Assembly: GCF_003029735.1 (NCBI RefSeq)
Contig: NZ_KZ686270.1
Coordinates: 248,001 to 312,000 of the forward strand
Source of the DNA: Pedobacter yulinensis
GTDB lineage: Bacteria > Bacteroidota > Bacteroidia > Sphingobacteriales > Sphingobacteriaceae
Direction of reading: 5' to 3'
Length of the DNA stretch: 64,000 bases
Shown here: positions 17,227-26,419 of the stretch, one piece after another
Position numbering within the stretch: the first letter of the stretch is position 1
Layout of the letters: each line of letters starts with the position of its first letter
The notes under the pieces: generated by a model
Told to the model about the DNA's origin: nothing
The model's input: the letters and a program-made list of their open reading frames with translations, nothing else
Database searches by the model: none
Translations under genes and position numbers: made by a program

Positions 17227-18465
17227 ATGAAAGACAAACTACAGGCTGATCCTCTGCCCGCCCCGACTGAGGTTTCCCGTGTAAAAAAGCTGAGGCGTTA
17301 CGAGATACTCGATACGCCGCCCGAAGCGGCATTTGACACGATCGCGAGCCTGGCTGCACGCATGACGCATGCAGCTGCCGGTTATGTAACGTTCGTCGAT
17401 GCTGACCGTGTTTTTTTAAAAGCAAATACACTCGGCATGCAGGAAACTGCCGTTGAACGCGCCGGCAGTCTCTGTTCTGTAGCCATTCAAACCGACCGCC
17501 CCACGCTGATCTCAGATACGCAGCACATGTCTGATCGGGCAGATTACTCCGAATTCATGTACCATCATGATGTCCGGTTTTACGCCGCAGCGCCCATCAT
17601 TACTTCCGACGGTTACCGAATTGGCACTGTTTGCGTAACAGACACGGTGCCAAGGCACGACATGACTATGGGGCAACTCGAAATGCTTGAACTCCTGGCG
17701 TTTATTGTGATTGAAAAACTGGAAACCCGGCTTGCCAGCCGCAACACCATTCGCGCTTACGACGACCGCCTGCACCGGCTGGTTCATGACATTAAAAATC
17801 CAATTACGTCAATTTCGATGTATGCACAGATCATCAGCCGCAAAATGCCCGAAACCGGCAAAGTCGCTGAAATATCGGGCAAGATTCAGTTTGCGGCAAA
17901 AAGCGTAGAGCAACACCTTAACAATATCCTGAACGAAGCAAAAATAGACAATGAGGCCATCTACCTTTCAGAACAAGCCGTTCTCTTCTCCGAACTGATC
18001 GACACCCTGAAGTCCACCTTCGAGCTTTCTCTTGGCAACAAACAACAGGAACTTCATGTTTTTCAGCCTGTGGGGCTGATGTTGTATGTAGACCGCGGAC
18101 GCATCCAGGATGTGCTGGATAACCTGCTCAGCAATGCCATTAAATATTCGCCGCCAGGTGCGCAAATCGGCATTTATGCTACTGCTTCAGCAGATATGGC
18201 CACCATCGAATTCCGGGACGACGGCGTAGGCCTGACCGAAGAAGACCTTCAAAAGGTTTTTGTCAAGTTTGCCCGTTTAAGTTCGGTGCCCACTGCCAAT
18301 GAACGATCGAACGGGCTCGGACTCTCTATCGTAAAAATGCTGGTTGAACTGCACGGTGGTCAGGTTTGGGCAACGAGCAAAGGTCACAACCTGGGCAGCT
18401 CTTTTTTTCTGTCGCTTCCGGTGTACAAAATTCCACCACTTATACTCACCCGCCAGGTCGATTAA
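17227..18465 (+). CDS. Soluble GAF-domain sensor histidine kinase
   Basis: A 412-residue protein without TM helices. A GAF domain spans about 35-165, with the family-typical 'SLCSVAIQT' and 'FYAAAPI...G.RIGTVCV'. The HisKA helix carries the phospho-acceptor His187 in 'LVHDIKNPITS'. The catalytic domain has the N box 'VLDNLLSNAIKYS', G1 'FRDDGVGL' and G2 'GLGLSIVKML'. It should autophosphorylate and pass phosphate to an unlinked response regulator; none is encoded nearby. Its stop codon overlaps that of the convergent GH3 gene. Confidence 0.92.
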   Translation: MKDKLQADPLPAPTEVSRVKKLRRYEILDTPPEAAFDTIASLAARMTHAAAGYVTFVDADRVFLKANTLGMQETAVERAGSLCSVAIQTDRPTLISDTQHMSDRADYSEFMYHHDVRFYAAAPIITSDGYRIGTVCVTDTVPRHDMTMGQLEMLELLAFIVIEKLETRLASRNTIRAYDDRLHRLVHDIKNPITSISMYAQIISRKMPETGKVAEISGKIQFAAKSVEQHLNNILNEAKIDNEAIYLSEQAVLFSELIDTLKSTFELSLGNKQQELHVFQPVGLMLYVDRGRIQDVLDNLLSNAIKYSPPGAQIGIYATASADMATIEFRDDGVGLTEEDLQKVFVKFARLSSVPTANERSNGLGLSIVKMLVELHGGQVWATSKGHNLGSSFFLSLPVYKIPPLILTRQVD

Positions 18466-20825
18466 AGCCTGAACCTGCCCTGCTGACGGATATCTGCAGC
18501 CGAGCTTCCTATCATCACTTCAAAATCGCCGGGTTCAACGACCTTTTGCTCCTGCAGACTGATCAGGCTAAGTTCATCCGCATTCAACTCAAAATTGACG
18601 GTCTGCTGCCCGCCCGGCTGCAAAAAGACCTTTTTAAATCCCTTTAACTGCTTCGACGGCCCCGCGGTGCTGCGAACCACATCATTCAGGTAAAGCTGCA
18701 CCACTTCTTTACCCGGCCGCCCGCCGGTATTTTTAACCTGCACAGAAATTCTAACACGCGGCTCCGGAAGGCCCTTTACTACAGCAACAGACAGGCCGCT
18801 GTATGAAAACCGGGTATAACTCAAGCCATGGCCAAAAGTATAAAGCGGGCTTGCCGGCAGCTCTACGTAGTCATGTCTGCCCGGGCGTTTGGCATTGTAA
18901 TGCACAGGCAGCTGTCCAGCCGAGCGGGGAATAGACACGGGAAGTTTCCCCGACGGATTCACTGCGCCCAGCAGCGCGTCAGCAACCGCATGGCCACCCT
19001 GTTCGCCTGGGTACCAGGCATTTAGAATAGCCGGAATGTGCGCTGCTGCCCAGTTAATGGCAAAAGGCCGGCCGCCGATCAGCACCAGCACAACCGGTTT
19101 TCCGGTTGCTGCCACGGCCTGAAGCAGCTCAAGCTGCCTGCCCATCAGGTCTAGCGACGCGCGGTCAAAACCCTCTCCGCTTTCCATATCGCTTACCCGG
19201 TCTGCCCTGACCGTCGCCGCGCCGGTTGCCTGGTACTCGGTTTCAAAATCCCGCGCACTCGATCCACCCAGGACCACAACTGCCACATCCGCCTGTTTCG
19301 CCGCTTCAACGGCGGCGGCAATCTCGTTCAGACTGGTATCGCGAATGGCGCATCCTTTAACATACGTGATTTTTGCCCGCCCCGCCAGTGCCTGCCGAAG
19401 GCCTTCCAGTACCGTAGTCACTTTGTCTTCAGGCTGTGGCGCCGTATAGTCGCCAAGCTGATTGTATGGCGCATCGGCATTCGGCCCAATAACCGCAATC
19501 TTCTTTCCGTCTGCTTGGAGCGGCAACAGTGCACCCTCATTTTTCAGTAACACCAGCGACTCTGCGGCGACCTCGCGGGCCAGTTGCCGGTGTGCGGGCT
19601 GATTAACGGCTGCAGCAGCGGCCGGTTTAGCATATGGATTTTCGAAAAGCCCCAGTTCAAACTTAGCCCGAAGCACTCTGGAAACTGCTTCGTCCAAACG
19701 TGCCGTGGTTACTTTTCCAGATTTAATGGCCTCGAGCAGCGGCAAATAGAAGGCCTCTCCGCCCAGGTCATTATCAAGACCTGCATTGATTGCCATGGCT
19801 GCAGCGCTGGGCATTCCGTCTGCAACCCGGTGCGCAGACGCTAGCCCGCCTATGCTACCCAGGTCTGACACCGTAAAACCTTTAAAACCCCAGCGCCTGC
19901 GCAGCACCTCCTGCAGCAGGAATGAATCTGCGGTGCCCGGTACACCGTCTATAGAGCTGTAGGCAGTCATGACCGATCCTGCGCCTGCCCTGACCGCTGC
20001 CTCGAACGGTGGCAGGAAGTTTTCGAGCAGATCGCGCCGGCCAAGGGTTACACTTCCGCCATTCTGCCCGCCGTCGGGACTGCCATAGGCGGCGAAATGT
20101 TTCAGCGTAGCCAGTACCTGCCGGCCATTCCTGAGGTCTTTGCCCTGAAAACCCTTTACCACGGCCCTGCCCATTTCGGCCAGCAGGAACGGGTCTTCAC
20201 CAAAAGTTTCTTCTGTCCGCGACCAGCGCGGTTCGCGGGCCAGGTCCAGGATCGGGCCATAGCCAATATTTGCACCCTGCAACCGCGTTTCAAGTGCGGT
20301 GGCCGCGGCCATGCGCCTGATGAGTGCTGGATTAAATGTGCTTGCCTGTGAAAGCGGTACAGGAAAAACCGTTGCACCAATAGCCATATGACCATGTGCA
20401 CATTCCTCTGCCAGTAGCAGGGGAATACCCAGCCTGGTTTGTGTCAGGGCATACCGCTGAATGGCGTTCACCGCCTCAGCCGCGGTTTGCGGGTTCAACC
20501 CGTTTTTTAAGGTTTTTCTGGTCCAGGGGTCGGCGCGCAGGGTGGCCCACAACCCGCCGATGTGCCGCTTGTCCAGCTCATTTTTTAATTTATCTGAAGC
20601 CTTTACCACGCCGGTTTCATTAGTGTACATTTCCCAGCCGGTCAGCGTAAGCAGCTGCCCGGCTTTTTCCTGAACGGTCATGCGGCCAAGCAGGTCGCGC
20701 ACCCGCAATTCCGTAGAAAGGCTTGCATCCCGATAGGGCAGCCTTTCCGGGAAACTTTGCTGACCTGCGGCCCATAAGGGCAGGCAGATACCTGCCACAA
20801 ACACGATTTTAAAACTTACTTTCAT
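18462..20825 (-). CDS. Glycoside hydrolase family 3 beta-glucosidase
   Basis: A 787-residue secreted protein. It has a signal peptide (about 1-21, 'LPLWAAGQ'), the GH3 N-terminal barrel with the nucleophile motif 'GFTVSDLGSIGGL', the GH3 C-terminal domain ('VAAESLVLLKNEGALLPL', 'IAVIGPNADAPYNQLGDY') and a C-terminal fibronectin-III-like domain ('VQVKNTGGRPGKEVVQLY'). It resembles periplasmic BglX enzymes, which release glucose or related sugars from beta-linked oligosaccharides. The exact substrate is unknown. The GH92 gene lies just upstream on the same strand, but a terminator stands between them. Confidence 0.93.
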   Translation of the reverse strand: MKVSFKIVFVAGICLPLWAAGQQSFPERLPYRDASLSTELRVRDLLGRMTVQEKAGQLLTLTGWEMYTNETGVVKASDKLKNELDKRHIGGLWATLRADPWTRKTLKNGLNPQTAAEAVNAIQRYALTQTRLGIPLLLAEECAHGHMAIGATVFPVPLSQASTFNPALIRRMAAATALETRLQGANIGYGPILDLAREPRWSRTEETFGEDPFLLAEMGRAVVKGFQGKDLRNGRQVLATLKHFAAYGSPDGGQNGGSVTLGRRDLLENFLPPFEAAVRAGAGSVMTAYSSIDGVPGTADSFLLQEVLRRRWGFKGFTVSDLGSIGGLASAHRVADGMPSAAAMAINAGLDNDLGGEAFYLPLLEAIKSGKVTTARLDEAVSRVLRAKFELGLFENPYAKPAAAAAVNQPAHRQLAREVAAESLVLLKNEGALLPLQADGKKIAVIGPNADAPYNQLGDYTAPQPEDKVTTVLEGLRQALAGRAKITYVKGCAIRDTSLNEIAAAVEAAKQADVAVVVLGGSSARDFETEYQATGAATVRADRVSDMESGEGFDRASLDLMGRQLELLQAVAATGKPVVLVLIGGRPFAINWAAAHIPAILNAWYPGEQGGHAVADALLGAVNPSGKLPVSIPRSAGQLPVHYNAKRPGRHDYVELPASPLYTFGHGLSYTRFSYSGLSVAVVKGLPEPRVRISVQVKNTGGRPGKEVVQLYLNDVVRSTAGPSKQLKGFKKVFLQPGGQQTVNFELNADELSLISLQEQKVVEPGDFEVMIGSSAADIRQQGRFRL

Positions 20826-20894
20826 TCTCCGGTAAACTGGTTTCTAAAGCGTACCTGCAGGTATGCCACCAGGTAGCACGAGCTGCAACTTAGC

Positions 20895-20925
20895 CAAAAA
20901 AAATGCCGGTCACAGCGGCCGGCAT
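20895..20925 (-). terminator. Rho-independent terminator after the GH92 gene
   Basis: On the minus strand, stem ATGCCGG/CCGGCAT with a 9-nt loop is followed by a run of eight T residues. It separates the GH92 gene from the downstream GH3 gene. Confidence 0.85.
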
Positions 20926-20950
20926 TAATCTGAACCTTTACAGGCCGGCC

Positions 20951-23254
20951 CTACCTGATTTCAGAATATGGCCGGTCTGCCGCCAGCGTACCCCAGGTTT
21001 CAGATGGTTTTGCACCCATATTTAGTTCAAGAGTTCCGCCTGCGGTCAAGTCTTTATGGCTGATATATGACTTGGTATAGGGCTTTCCGTTCAGTTTAAC
21101 AGACTGAATATACCGGTTTTCCTTTGAATTGTTCAGCACCCGCAATTTCATCGTCTTGTTTCCGACCAGGCGTATTTCTGCCGCGTCGACAACGGGGCTT
21201 CCGAACACATACAAGCCGTTTGCAGGGTTGGCAGGGTAAAAACCCAGTGCCGAGAAAATATACCATGCAGACATCTGCCCTACATCTTCATTTCCGCTTA
21301 AGCCATCATTTTTGTCTGTATAAAGGTGGTCAAGCACATGCCTGACCTGATCTGCCGTTTTCCAGGGTTGGCCAGCATAGGCGTACAGGTAAGTAATGTG
21401 ATGGCTGGGTTCATTACCATGGGCGTACTGCCCGATCAGGCCGCTGATATCAGGGGAAGCCTCTTTCCCCATGTCGCCCTGCACAATAAACAGGGAATCC
21501 AGTTTCTGCACGAAACGTTTTTCGCCGCCGATCAGTTTAATCAACCCTTCCACATCCTGTGGCACCAGCCAGAGGTATTGCCAGGCATTCCCCTCTGTAT
21601 AATCATTACGACCATGAATCGATTCAAAAGGATTGAAAGGCGTACGCCAGGTGTTGTCGTTGATCCGGCCGCGCATGTAACCGCTTCCTTTTTCAAAATA
21701 ATTCTCGTAGTTCCTGCCGCGCTTAAGCCAGTAGGCGTAGTCTTCGGTTTTGCCTTCTTTTTTTGCTACCTGGCTGATGGCCCAATCGGCAATGGCATAT
21801 TCCATTCCCTTTGCAACCGATTCCAGGGTGCTGTCTGCCGGGATGTACCCTTTTGATTTAACAAAGTTCAGGCCCCGCTCATCAAGCATGGCTGTCCTGG
21901 TCATGGCTTCATACGCGAGTTTTTTGTCAAATCCGCCGAAGCCTTTCAGGTAAGCATCTGCCACGACGGTGATCGCCGGGTTGCCAACCATACAGTTTGT
22001 CTCGTTACCCATAAGGTGCCATACAGGCAACTTTCCCTGCTGCTTATAAATATTGAGCATGGTATTGACCATGTCGCCCACCTTCTCAGGATGGATCACG
22101 GTCATAAGCGGGTGGGCAGCCCGGTAGGTATCCCAAAGGGAGAAAGTGGTGTAGTTGGTAAAACCAGCCTTCTGGTAGATTTTTTTATCTGTGCCGTAGT
22201 AGTCGCCATTGTGGTCGTTAAACACCGAAGGTGCGGTCATGGTATGGTACATGGCGGTATAAAACGTGCGCAGCCTTGCCTCGTCAGTACTGCTGATGCG
22301 TATTTTCTGAAGTTCTTTTTCCCATTTGGCATCTGCCGCAGACACGACCTGGCTAAAATTCCAGCCCGGAATCTCCGCCTTGATATTGGCCGCAGCATTG
22401 GCCATGCTCACCGGAGAAATGCCCACTTTGACCTGCACCACGCCCCCATCGCCCTTAAATGTGACCAGGCCTTTTGCCCGTTTTGCCTTTAGTTCTGTAC
22501 CTGATTTCTGTGCGGTGCTGTCATAGACAACCAGCCCGGCGACCGGCCTGGAAAATTCCATGGTAAAATAAATTTTCTGGTCTTCTGCCCAGCCCTTCGA
22601 ATAACGGTAGCCTGAAATGGTAGTCGCGTTGACCTGCCTGATGTAACTTTCTGTAACTCCATCCCAGCCTATGCCTTCTTTCAGGTCGATAACCAGTTTG
22701 CCCGCCTGACCCGCCGGATAGGTGTATTGATGAAAGGCTACCCGTTCAGTAGCCGTGAGTTCGGCCTTGATGCCATAGCGAAGCAGCTGAACGGAATAAT
22801 ATCCGGCCCTTGCCGTCTCCTGCTCATGGCTGAAAGATGAATAGTAACCAGATGCCGGTTTGCCCGCCTCTCCCTTGACCATTTTCACGTTGCCTGTTAC
22901 CGGCATTACCGAAATATCGCCCAGATCACCAATGCCTGTGCCGCTCAAATGTGTTTGGGCAAAGCCGATGATGGTCGAATCTGAATAGTGGTAACCAGAG
23001 CACCAGTCCCAACCCTGCGAAAGGTTGGCCGGACCAACCTGTACCGCGCCAAAGGGTACGTTTGCGCCCATAAAAACATGGCCATGAAAGCCGGTCCCGA
23101 TAAAAGGATCTACATATTTTGTAAGCTTTGCCTGTGTTGTACCGGTACGCTGCGCAGATGCGGCACCAACGCTAAGGCTTAATAAAAGGCAGGCGAAAAA
23201 ACGAAGGGCAAGTTTGCCGTTTGGGCACTTGCCAACTGGTGAATGGCTCATCAT
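20951..23254 (-). CDS. Glycoside hydrolase family 92 alpha-mannosidase
   Basis: A 767-residue secreted exo-enzyme. The signal peptide ends near 'GAASAQ' (about residue 34). GH92 hallmarks are 'YVDPFIGTGFHGHVFMGANVPFGAVQVGP', 'GYHYSDSTIIGFAQTHLSGTG', 'HGNEPSHHITYLY' and 'SGNEDVGQMSAWYIFSALGFYP', which carry the calcium and catalytic acid/base residues. GH92 enzymes are mostly calcium-dependent alpha-1,2- (also 1,3/1,6-) mannosidases acting on N-glycans or mannans. No SusC/SusD pair is nearby, so this is not a classical polysaccharide utilisation locus. Confidence 0.95.
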   Translation of the reverse strand: MMSHSPVGKCPNGKLALRFFACLLLSLSVGAASAQRTGTTQAKLTKYVDPFIGTGFHGHVFMGANVPFGAVQVGPANLSQGWDWCSGYHYSDSTIIGFAQTHLSGTGIGDLGDISVMPVTGNVKMVKGEAGKPASGYYSSFSHEQETARAGYYSVQLLRYGIKAELTATERVAFHQYTYPAGQAGKLVIDLKEGIGWDGVTESYIRQVNATTISGYRYSKGWAEDQKIYFTMEFSRPVAGLVVYDSTAQKSGTELKAKRAKGLVTFKGDGGVVQVKVGISPVSMANAAANIKAEIPGWNFSQVVSAADAKWEKELQKIRISSTDEARLRTFYTAMYHTMTAPSVFNDHNGDYYGTDKKIYQKAGFTNYTTFSLWDTYRAAHPLMTVIHPEKVGDMVNTMLNIYKQQGKLPVWHLMGNETNCMVGNPAITVVADAYLKGFGGFDKKLAYEAMTRTAMLDERGLNFVKSKGYIPADSTLESVAKGMEYAIADWAISQVAKKEGKTEDYAYWLKRGRNYENYFEKGSGYMRGRINDNTWRTPFNPFESIHGRNDYTEGNAWQYLWLVPQDVEGLIKLIGGEKRFVQKLDSLFIVQGDMGKEASPDISGLIGQYAHGNEPSHHITYLYAYAGQPWKTADQVRHVLDHLYTDKNDGLSGNEDVGQMSAWYIFSALGFYPANPANGLYVFGSPVVDAAEIRLVGNKTMKLRVLNNSKENRYIQSVKLNGKPYTKSYISHKDLTAGGTLELNMGAKPSETWGTLAADRPYSEIR

Positions 23255-23265
23255 AAATGGTTACT

Positions 23266-23275
23266 AAAACGTTTT
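23266..23275 (-). promoter_or_regulatory. Candidate LacI-type operator upstream of GH92
   Basis: AAAACGTTTT is a perfect 10-bp palindrome with a central CG, the form typical of LacI-family operators, 11 nt before the GH92 start. Near-consensus -7 elements (CATCTTTG, TACCTTGC) lie just upstream. No LacI gene is in the window, and a 10-bp AT-rich palindrome could arise by chance. Confidence 0.3.
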
Positions 23276-23311
23276 GCAAGGTAGCAAAGATGTAACTGTT
23301 TCGCAAGCTGC

Positions 23312-23605
23312 TTATGACAGCACCTGCTGAATTTCATTATACAGCAACCCGCTGCCGCCGCCATAATGCTGAATCACCTTGACATTCGGAAAACCTGCGA
23401 AGAAGGTACGCAGCTCGCGTTCTTCAGCTGTGCTGATGCCGCTGCCAAGCAACACCACCTGAGGTTTATTGTCAGCGGTCAGTTGCTGCGCTTCTGTATT
23501 CGTCAGGGCAGTAAAGCCTTTCCAGCCGGGCTTGTTGTTCAGCAACCGGTGTAAAATAGCAGCCATTTTTGGGTCGCGTCCTATGTACAGAATAATTGTT
23601 TCCAT
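23312..23605 (-). CDS. Small protein of unknown function (97 aa)
   Basis: Not recognised. The sequence begins 'METIILYIGRDPKMAAILHRLL', then 'KPQVVLLGSGISTAEERELRTFF' and 'NVKVIQHYGGGSGLLYNEIQQVL'. Hydrophobic strands alternate with helices, as in a small receiver-like or Rossmann-like alpha/beta fold, but the acidic phosphorylation pocket of response regulators is not evident. It follows the pirin gene on the same strand by 49 nt and could be co-transcribed. Confidence 0.6.
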   Translation of the reverse strand: METIILYIGRDPKMAAILHRLLNNKPGWKGFTALTNTEAQQLTADNKPQVVLLGSGISTAEERELRTFFAGFPNVKVIQHYGGGSGLLYNEIQQVLS

Positions 23606-23616
23606 ATAAAGCTATA

Positions 23617-23645
23617 AGCCGGCGGCACCTTCCGGGTCGCCGGCT
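23617..23645 (-). other. Strong hairpin between pirin and the 97-aa gene
   Basis: An 8-bp perfect stem AGCCGGCG/CGCCGGCT with a 13-nt loop lies between two same-strand genes. On the minus strand it is followed only by TATAGCTTTATA, not a T tract, so it is either a weak terminator or an RNA-processing or stability element. Confidence 0.5.
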
Positions 23646-23654
23646 GAATCTGGT

Positions 23655-24377
23655 TTATTGCAATTGCATGGGGACATCCATAATGAGCACTTCTGCTCCG
23701 GCCGTCTCTGCTTTAAAGCTGATTTCGCTGGTGTCCCATACACCGTAACCATCGCGTGTATCGAGCTCCTGCCCGTTTACAGTAACTTTACCGCCTATAA
23801 CAAAAAAGTAAGCACCATTCCCCTCTTTCCGGATGCGGTAGCTGGTTTCAAAACCTGCATCGAAGCTACCCAGCGAGAACCAGGCATCCTGGTGGATCCA
23901 CACGCCTTCATCGTCCGCATTTGGAGATAAAACTTGTTGAAACCGGTTGTGGCGCTCGTTCAGGTCAAGCGTTTGCTGTCCATAGCGCGGTGTCACATTC
24001 TTTTTATTCGGAAACAACCAGATCTGGAGCAGATTTACTTCGGTATCCGGATCGGCATTGTATTCACTGTGGTAAACACCTGTTCCTGCACTCATGACCT
24101 GGATGTCGCCATTCTTGATCACAGAAGAATTGCCCATGCTGTCCTGATGCGCTAGGCTACCGGTAAGGGGGATGGTAATGATCTCCATGTTGTCGTGCGG
24201 GTGCGTTCCGAAACCCCGGCCTCCGGCCACGCGGTCGTCGTTCAGTACGCGGAGCACACCAAAATTCATCATTTCAGGATTGTAGTGGTTGGCAAAACTG
24301 AAAGTGTGGTGTGCATCCAGCCAGCCATGGTTGGCGTGGCCACGCATGTTTTCTTTGTGCAAAACTGATTGTGCCAT
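23655..24377 (-). CDS. Pirin-family cupin protein
   Basis: A 240-residue bicupin. The N-terminal metal-binding segment 'GFGTHPHDNMEIITIPLTG' and 'MSAGTGVYHSEYN' supply the His/Glu metal ligands; 'RGHANHGWLDAHHTFSFANHYNPE' is the pirin/YhhW signature. Homologues include quercetin 2,3-dioxygenase YhhW; the physiological role is not settled. A purine-rich ribosome site (AAAGGA) lies 7 nt before the ATG, and an exact -7 element is 23 nt upstream. Confidence 0.93.
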   Translation of the reverse strand: MAQSVLHKENMRGHANHGWLDAHHTFSFANHYNPEMMNFGVLRVLNDDRVAGGRGFGTHPHDNMEIITIPLTGSLAHQDSMGNSSVIKNGDIQVMSAGTGVYHSEYNADPDTEVNLLQIWLFPNKKNVTPRYGQQTLDLNERHNRFQQVLSPNADDEGVWIHQDAWFSLGSFDAGFETSYRIRKEGNGAYFFVIGGKVTVNGQELDTRDGYGVWDTSEISFKAETAGAEVLIMDVPMQLQ

Positions 24378-24400
24378 GTTATTTCCTTTCTTTTATGACA

Positions 24401-24408
24401 CAAATTTA
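24401..24408 (-). promoter_or_regulatory. -7 promoter element (TAAATTTG) for the pirin gene
   Basis: Exact TAnnTTTG match on the minus strand, 23 nt before the ATG at 24377; this leaves a normal leader with a Shine-Dalgarno-like AAAGGA. Confidence 0.5.
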
Positions 24409-24781
24409 CGGCGGCAATTGCAGGCAGTTCTTGATGTAAGATAAGAAAGGGGTGTACAGTGCAGCTGCAAGCGTACCGACCTTTTCAAGAAACCAGGACG
24501 TATGTATAAACAGCATCCGCCCGATCACAAAATGTTCCAGGATTCGGATCACGGGGCGGCCGGCCAGTTTGCCCGGTCGCGCGGCTTCAAGGAACACAGC
24601 CCACAGGTCAAGTGAAGCCGGGTCTGCGTCCATAACTTTGACAGCAAACAGCGCTGCGGCACCGCGAATAGTCGCGCGCGCTCCGCATCAATAACAAGAT
24701 ATCTTCATTTGCGCCAGATACCGCACGTTCGCCCCGCCCCGAACTGTGTCGGGTCAAAATCGGTTCAGGGCGTTGGTTTCT
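24409..24781. other. Gene-poor stretch between pirin and the sulfhydrylase gene
   Basis: No gene could be supported. A minus-strand open frame (24406 to about 24690) is rich in hydrophobic residues near its end but has no convincing start and no recognised family. It may be the remnant of a lost gene. Confidence 0.4.
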
Positions 24782-25948
24782 TTAGGCGAGCGCCTGTTCA
24801 ATGTCGGCAATAATGTCATCTATGTGCTCCAGACCGATCGATAAGCGAACCGAGCCCTGCTCAATGCCAACTTCGAGCCGCTGGGCCTCTGTTAGTTTCG
24901 AATGCGTACTTGTTGCAGGGTGTGTGGCAATAGAACGCGTGTCGGCCAGGTTTGCGGATATGGAAAACATGTTCAGGCCATCCATAAATTTACGCGCGCC
25001 CTCAACGCCTCCGTTTACAACAATGGTTACAATACCGCCGCCCTGGCGCATTTGTTTTTTAGCGATCTCGTATTGCGGGTGCGAAGGCAGGAACGGATAC
25101 TTGACCAGTTTGATTTTAGCATGCCCCTCGAGGTAAGTTGCGACTTTGAGCGCATTATCACAATGCCGGTCCATGCGTACGGCCAGTGTTTCCAGGCTTT
25201 TAGACAGTATCCAGGCGTTGAATGGCGACATGGCGGGCCCGCTGTGCCTGGCAAAACCTTCTATTTCGGCAATAAGCTCCTGGCTGCCCAGGATGATGCC
25301 GCCAAGGGTACGGCCCTGGCCGTCAATATACTTCGTAGCCGAGTGGATAGAAAGGTGTGCACCCAGTTTCAGCGGCTGCTGCAAATATGGTGTAGCAAAA
25401 CAATTGTCTACCACGAGCAATACACCATGTTTTTTTGCCAGGTTACCCAAAAACTCCAGGTCGATTACATCGATACCCGGGTTTGAAGGTGTTTCGACAA
25501 AAAGCATGCGGGTGTTGGGGCCGATCAGCGCCTCCCAGTCCTGCGGCTTGTCCAGATCCGCATAAGAATAGGTAATGCCCCACTTCGGGAAAATATTGCT
25601 GAGCAGCTGATGCGTTGATCCGAAGACCGAGCGGCTGGAAACCACATGATCTCCGCTCTTGAGAAATGCGGCGAAAGTAGTAAACACCGCTGCCATGCCT
25701 GTAGCAGTAGCCCAACCGCTTTCCGCCCCTTCAAGCAGGGCCATTTTTTCAATCAGTTCTGAAGTGTTCGGGTTAGAATAGCGGCTGTATACATTACCAT
25801 CTTTCTCGTTCGCGAAAAGCGCACGCATCTCTTCGGCATCGTCAAATTTATAACTTGAGGTCATATAGATCGGTGCAGAGTGCTCTTTATGCTGGCTTCT
25901 TTCTGTTTGTGTGCGGATGGCTATGGTTTCAAAGTTTTTTGTGCTCAT
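24782..25948 (-). CDS. metZ: O-succinylhomoserine sulfhydrylase (Cys/Met metabolism PLP enzyme)
   Basis: A 388-residue fold-type I PLP enzyme of the cystathionine gamma-synthase family. 'YMTSSYKFDDAEEM', 'YSRYSNPNTSELIEKMALLEGAE', 'VVDNCFATPYLQQPLKLGA' and the PLP-lysine motif 'IHSATKYIDGQGRTLGGII' are present. The 'KYIDGQGR' form fits O-succinylhomoserine sulfhydrylases, which make homocysteine directly from sulfide for methionine synthesis, rather than cystathionine synthases ('KY..GHSD'). Distinction within the family is by motif only. The OsmC gene follows upstream on the same strand. Confidence 0.88.
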   Translation of the reverse strand: MSTKNFETIAIRTQTERSQHKEHSAPIYMTSSYKFDDAEEMRALFANEKDGNVYSRYSNPNTSELIEKMALLEGAESGWATATGMAAVFTTFAAFLKSGDHVVSSRSVFGSTHQLLSNIFPKWGITYSYADLDKPQDWEALIGPNTRMLFVETPSNPGIDVIDLEFLGNLAKKHGVLLVVDNCFATPYLQQPLKLGAHLSIHSATKYIDGQGRTLGGIILGSQELIAEIEGFARHSGPAMSPFNAWILSKSLETLAVRMDRHCDNALKVATYLEGHAKIKLVKYPFLPSHPQYEIAKKQMRQGGGIVTIVVNGGVEGARKFMDGLNMFSISANLADTRSIATHPATSTHSKLTEAQRLEVGIEQGSVRLSIGLEHIDDIIADIEQALA

Positions 25949-25996
25949 TTGCGGTATGCTTGATATTTTTAATTGGATGCGATTAACCTGCTGCTG

Positions 25997-26413
25997 TTAA
26001 TCGACGATGGCGTAGCTGAAGTTTATTTTGGCAGACCGCTGCAGGATATTTGACACCGAGCAGTATTTCTCAAATGTCAACGCAAGTGCACGTTCCACCT
26101 TTTGCGGGTTAAGCGGACCTTTCAGTTCGAAACGGATGTCTATCTCATCAAATATTGCAGGAACCTCGTCTTCCCGCCGGCTGGCGGTAATCCGGATGCG
26201 GATATCCTGCAGGTCTTCTTTTTGCTTGGTCAGTACATTGACCATGTCAATGCCGCTGCAGCCGCCAAGGCCTATCAACAGCATTTCCATTGGGCGAAAG
26301 CCCCTGCCCTCGCCGCCTATGGCAGCCTTGGCATCAAGTTCGACGGTAAAACCGCTTTCATTGGATGCCTCAAAATTAAATTTTCCGCTCTTGCGGATCA
26401 GGTTGATCTCCAT
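25997..26413 (-). CDS. OsmC-family peroxiredoxin-like protein
   Basis: A 138-residue protein with the two redox cysteines of the family: one in 'LIGLGGCSGIDMVNVL' and one in 'EKYCSVSNIL'. 'GGEGRGFRPMEMLL' is the usual strand-turn before the first Cys. OsmC/Ohr proteins reduce organic hydroperoxides at a dimer interface. It lies 6 nt after ispE on the same strand and is probably co-transcribed with it. Confidence 0.9.
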   Translation of the reverse strand: MEINLIRKSGKFNFEASNESGFTVELDAKAAIGGEGRGFRPMEMLLIGLGGCSGIDMVNVLTKQKEDLQDIRIRITASRREDEVPAIFDEIDIRFELKGPLNPQKVERALALTFEKYCSVSNILQRSAKINFSYAIVD

Positions 26414-26419
26414 TTCTGA

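Noticed and set aside
20852..20863. 12-bp palindrome TACCTGCAGGTA upstream of the GH3 gene
   Set aside because: CTGCAGG words are common in this genome; no second copy near a promoter and no flanking symmetry.
18462..23254. A polysaccharide utilisation locus around GH3 and GH92
   Set aside because: No SusC/SusD pair, hybrid two-component regulator or anti-sigma system is present, and the two genes are separated by a terminator.
24406..24690. Minus-strand frame with a hydrophobic end ('LEHFVIGRMLFIHTSWFLEKVG')
   Set aside because: Looks somewhat protein-like but has no start with a ribosome site and no recognised family; at most a gene remnant.
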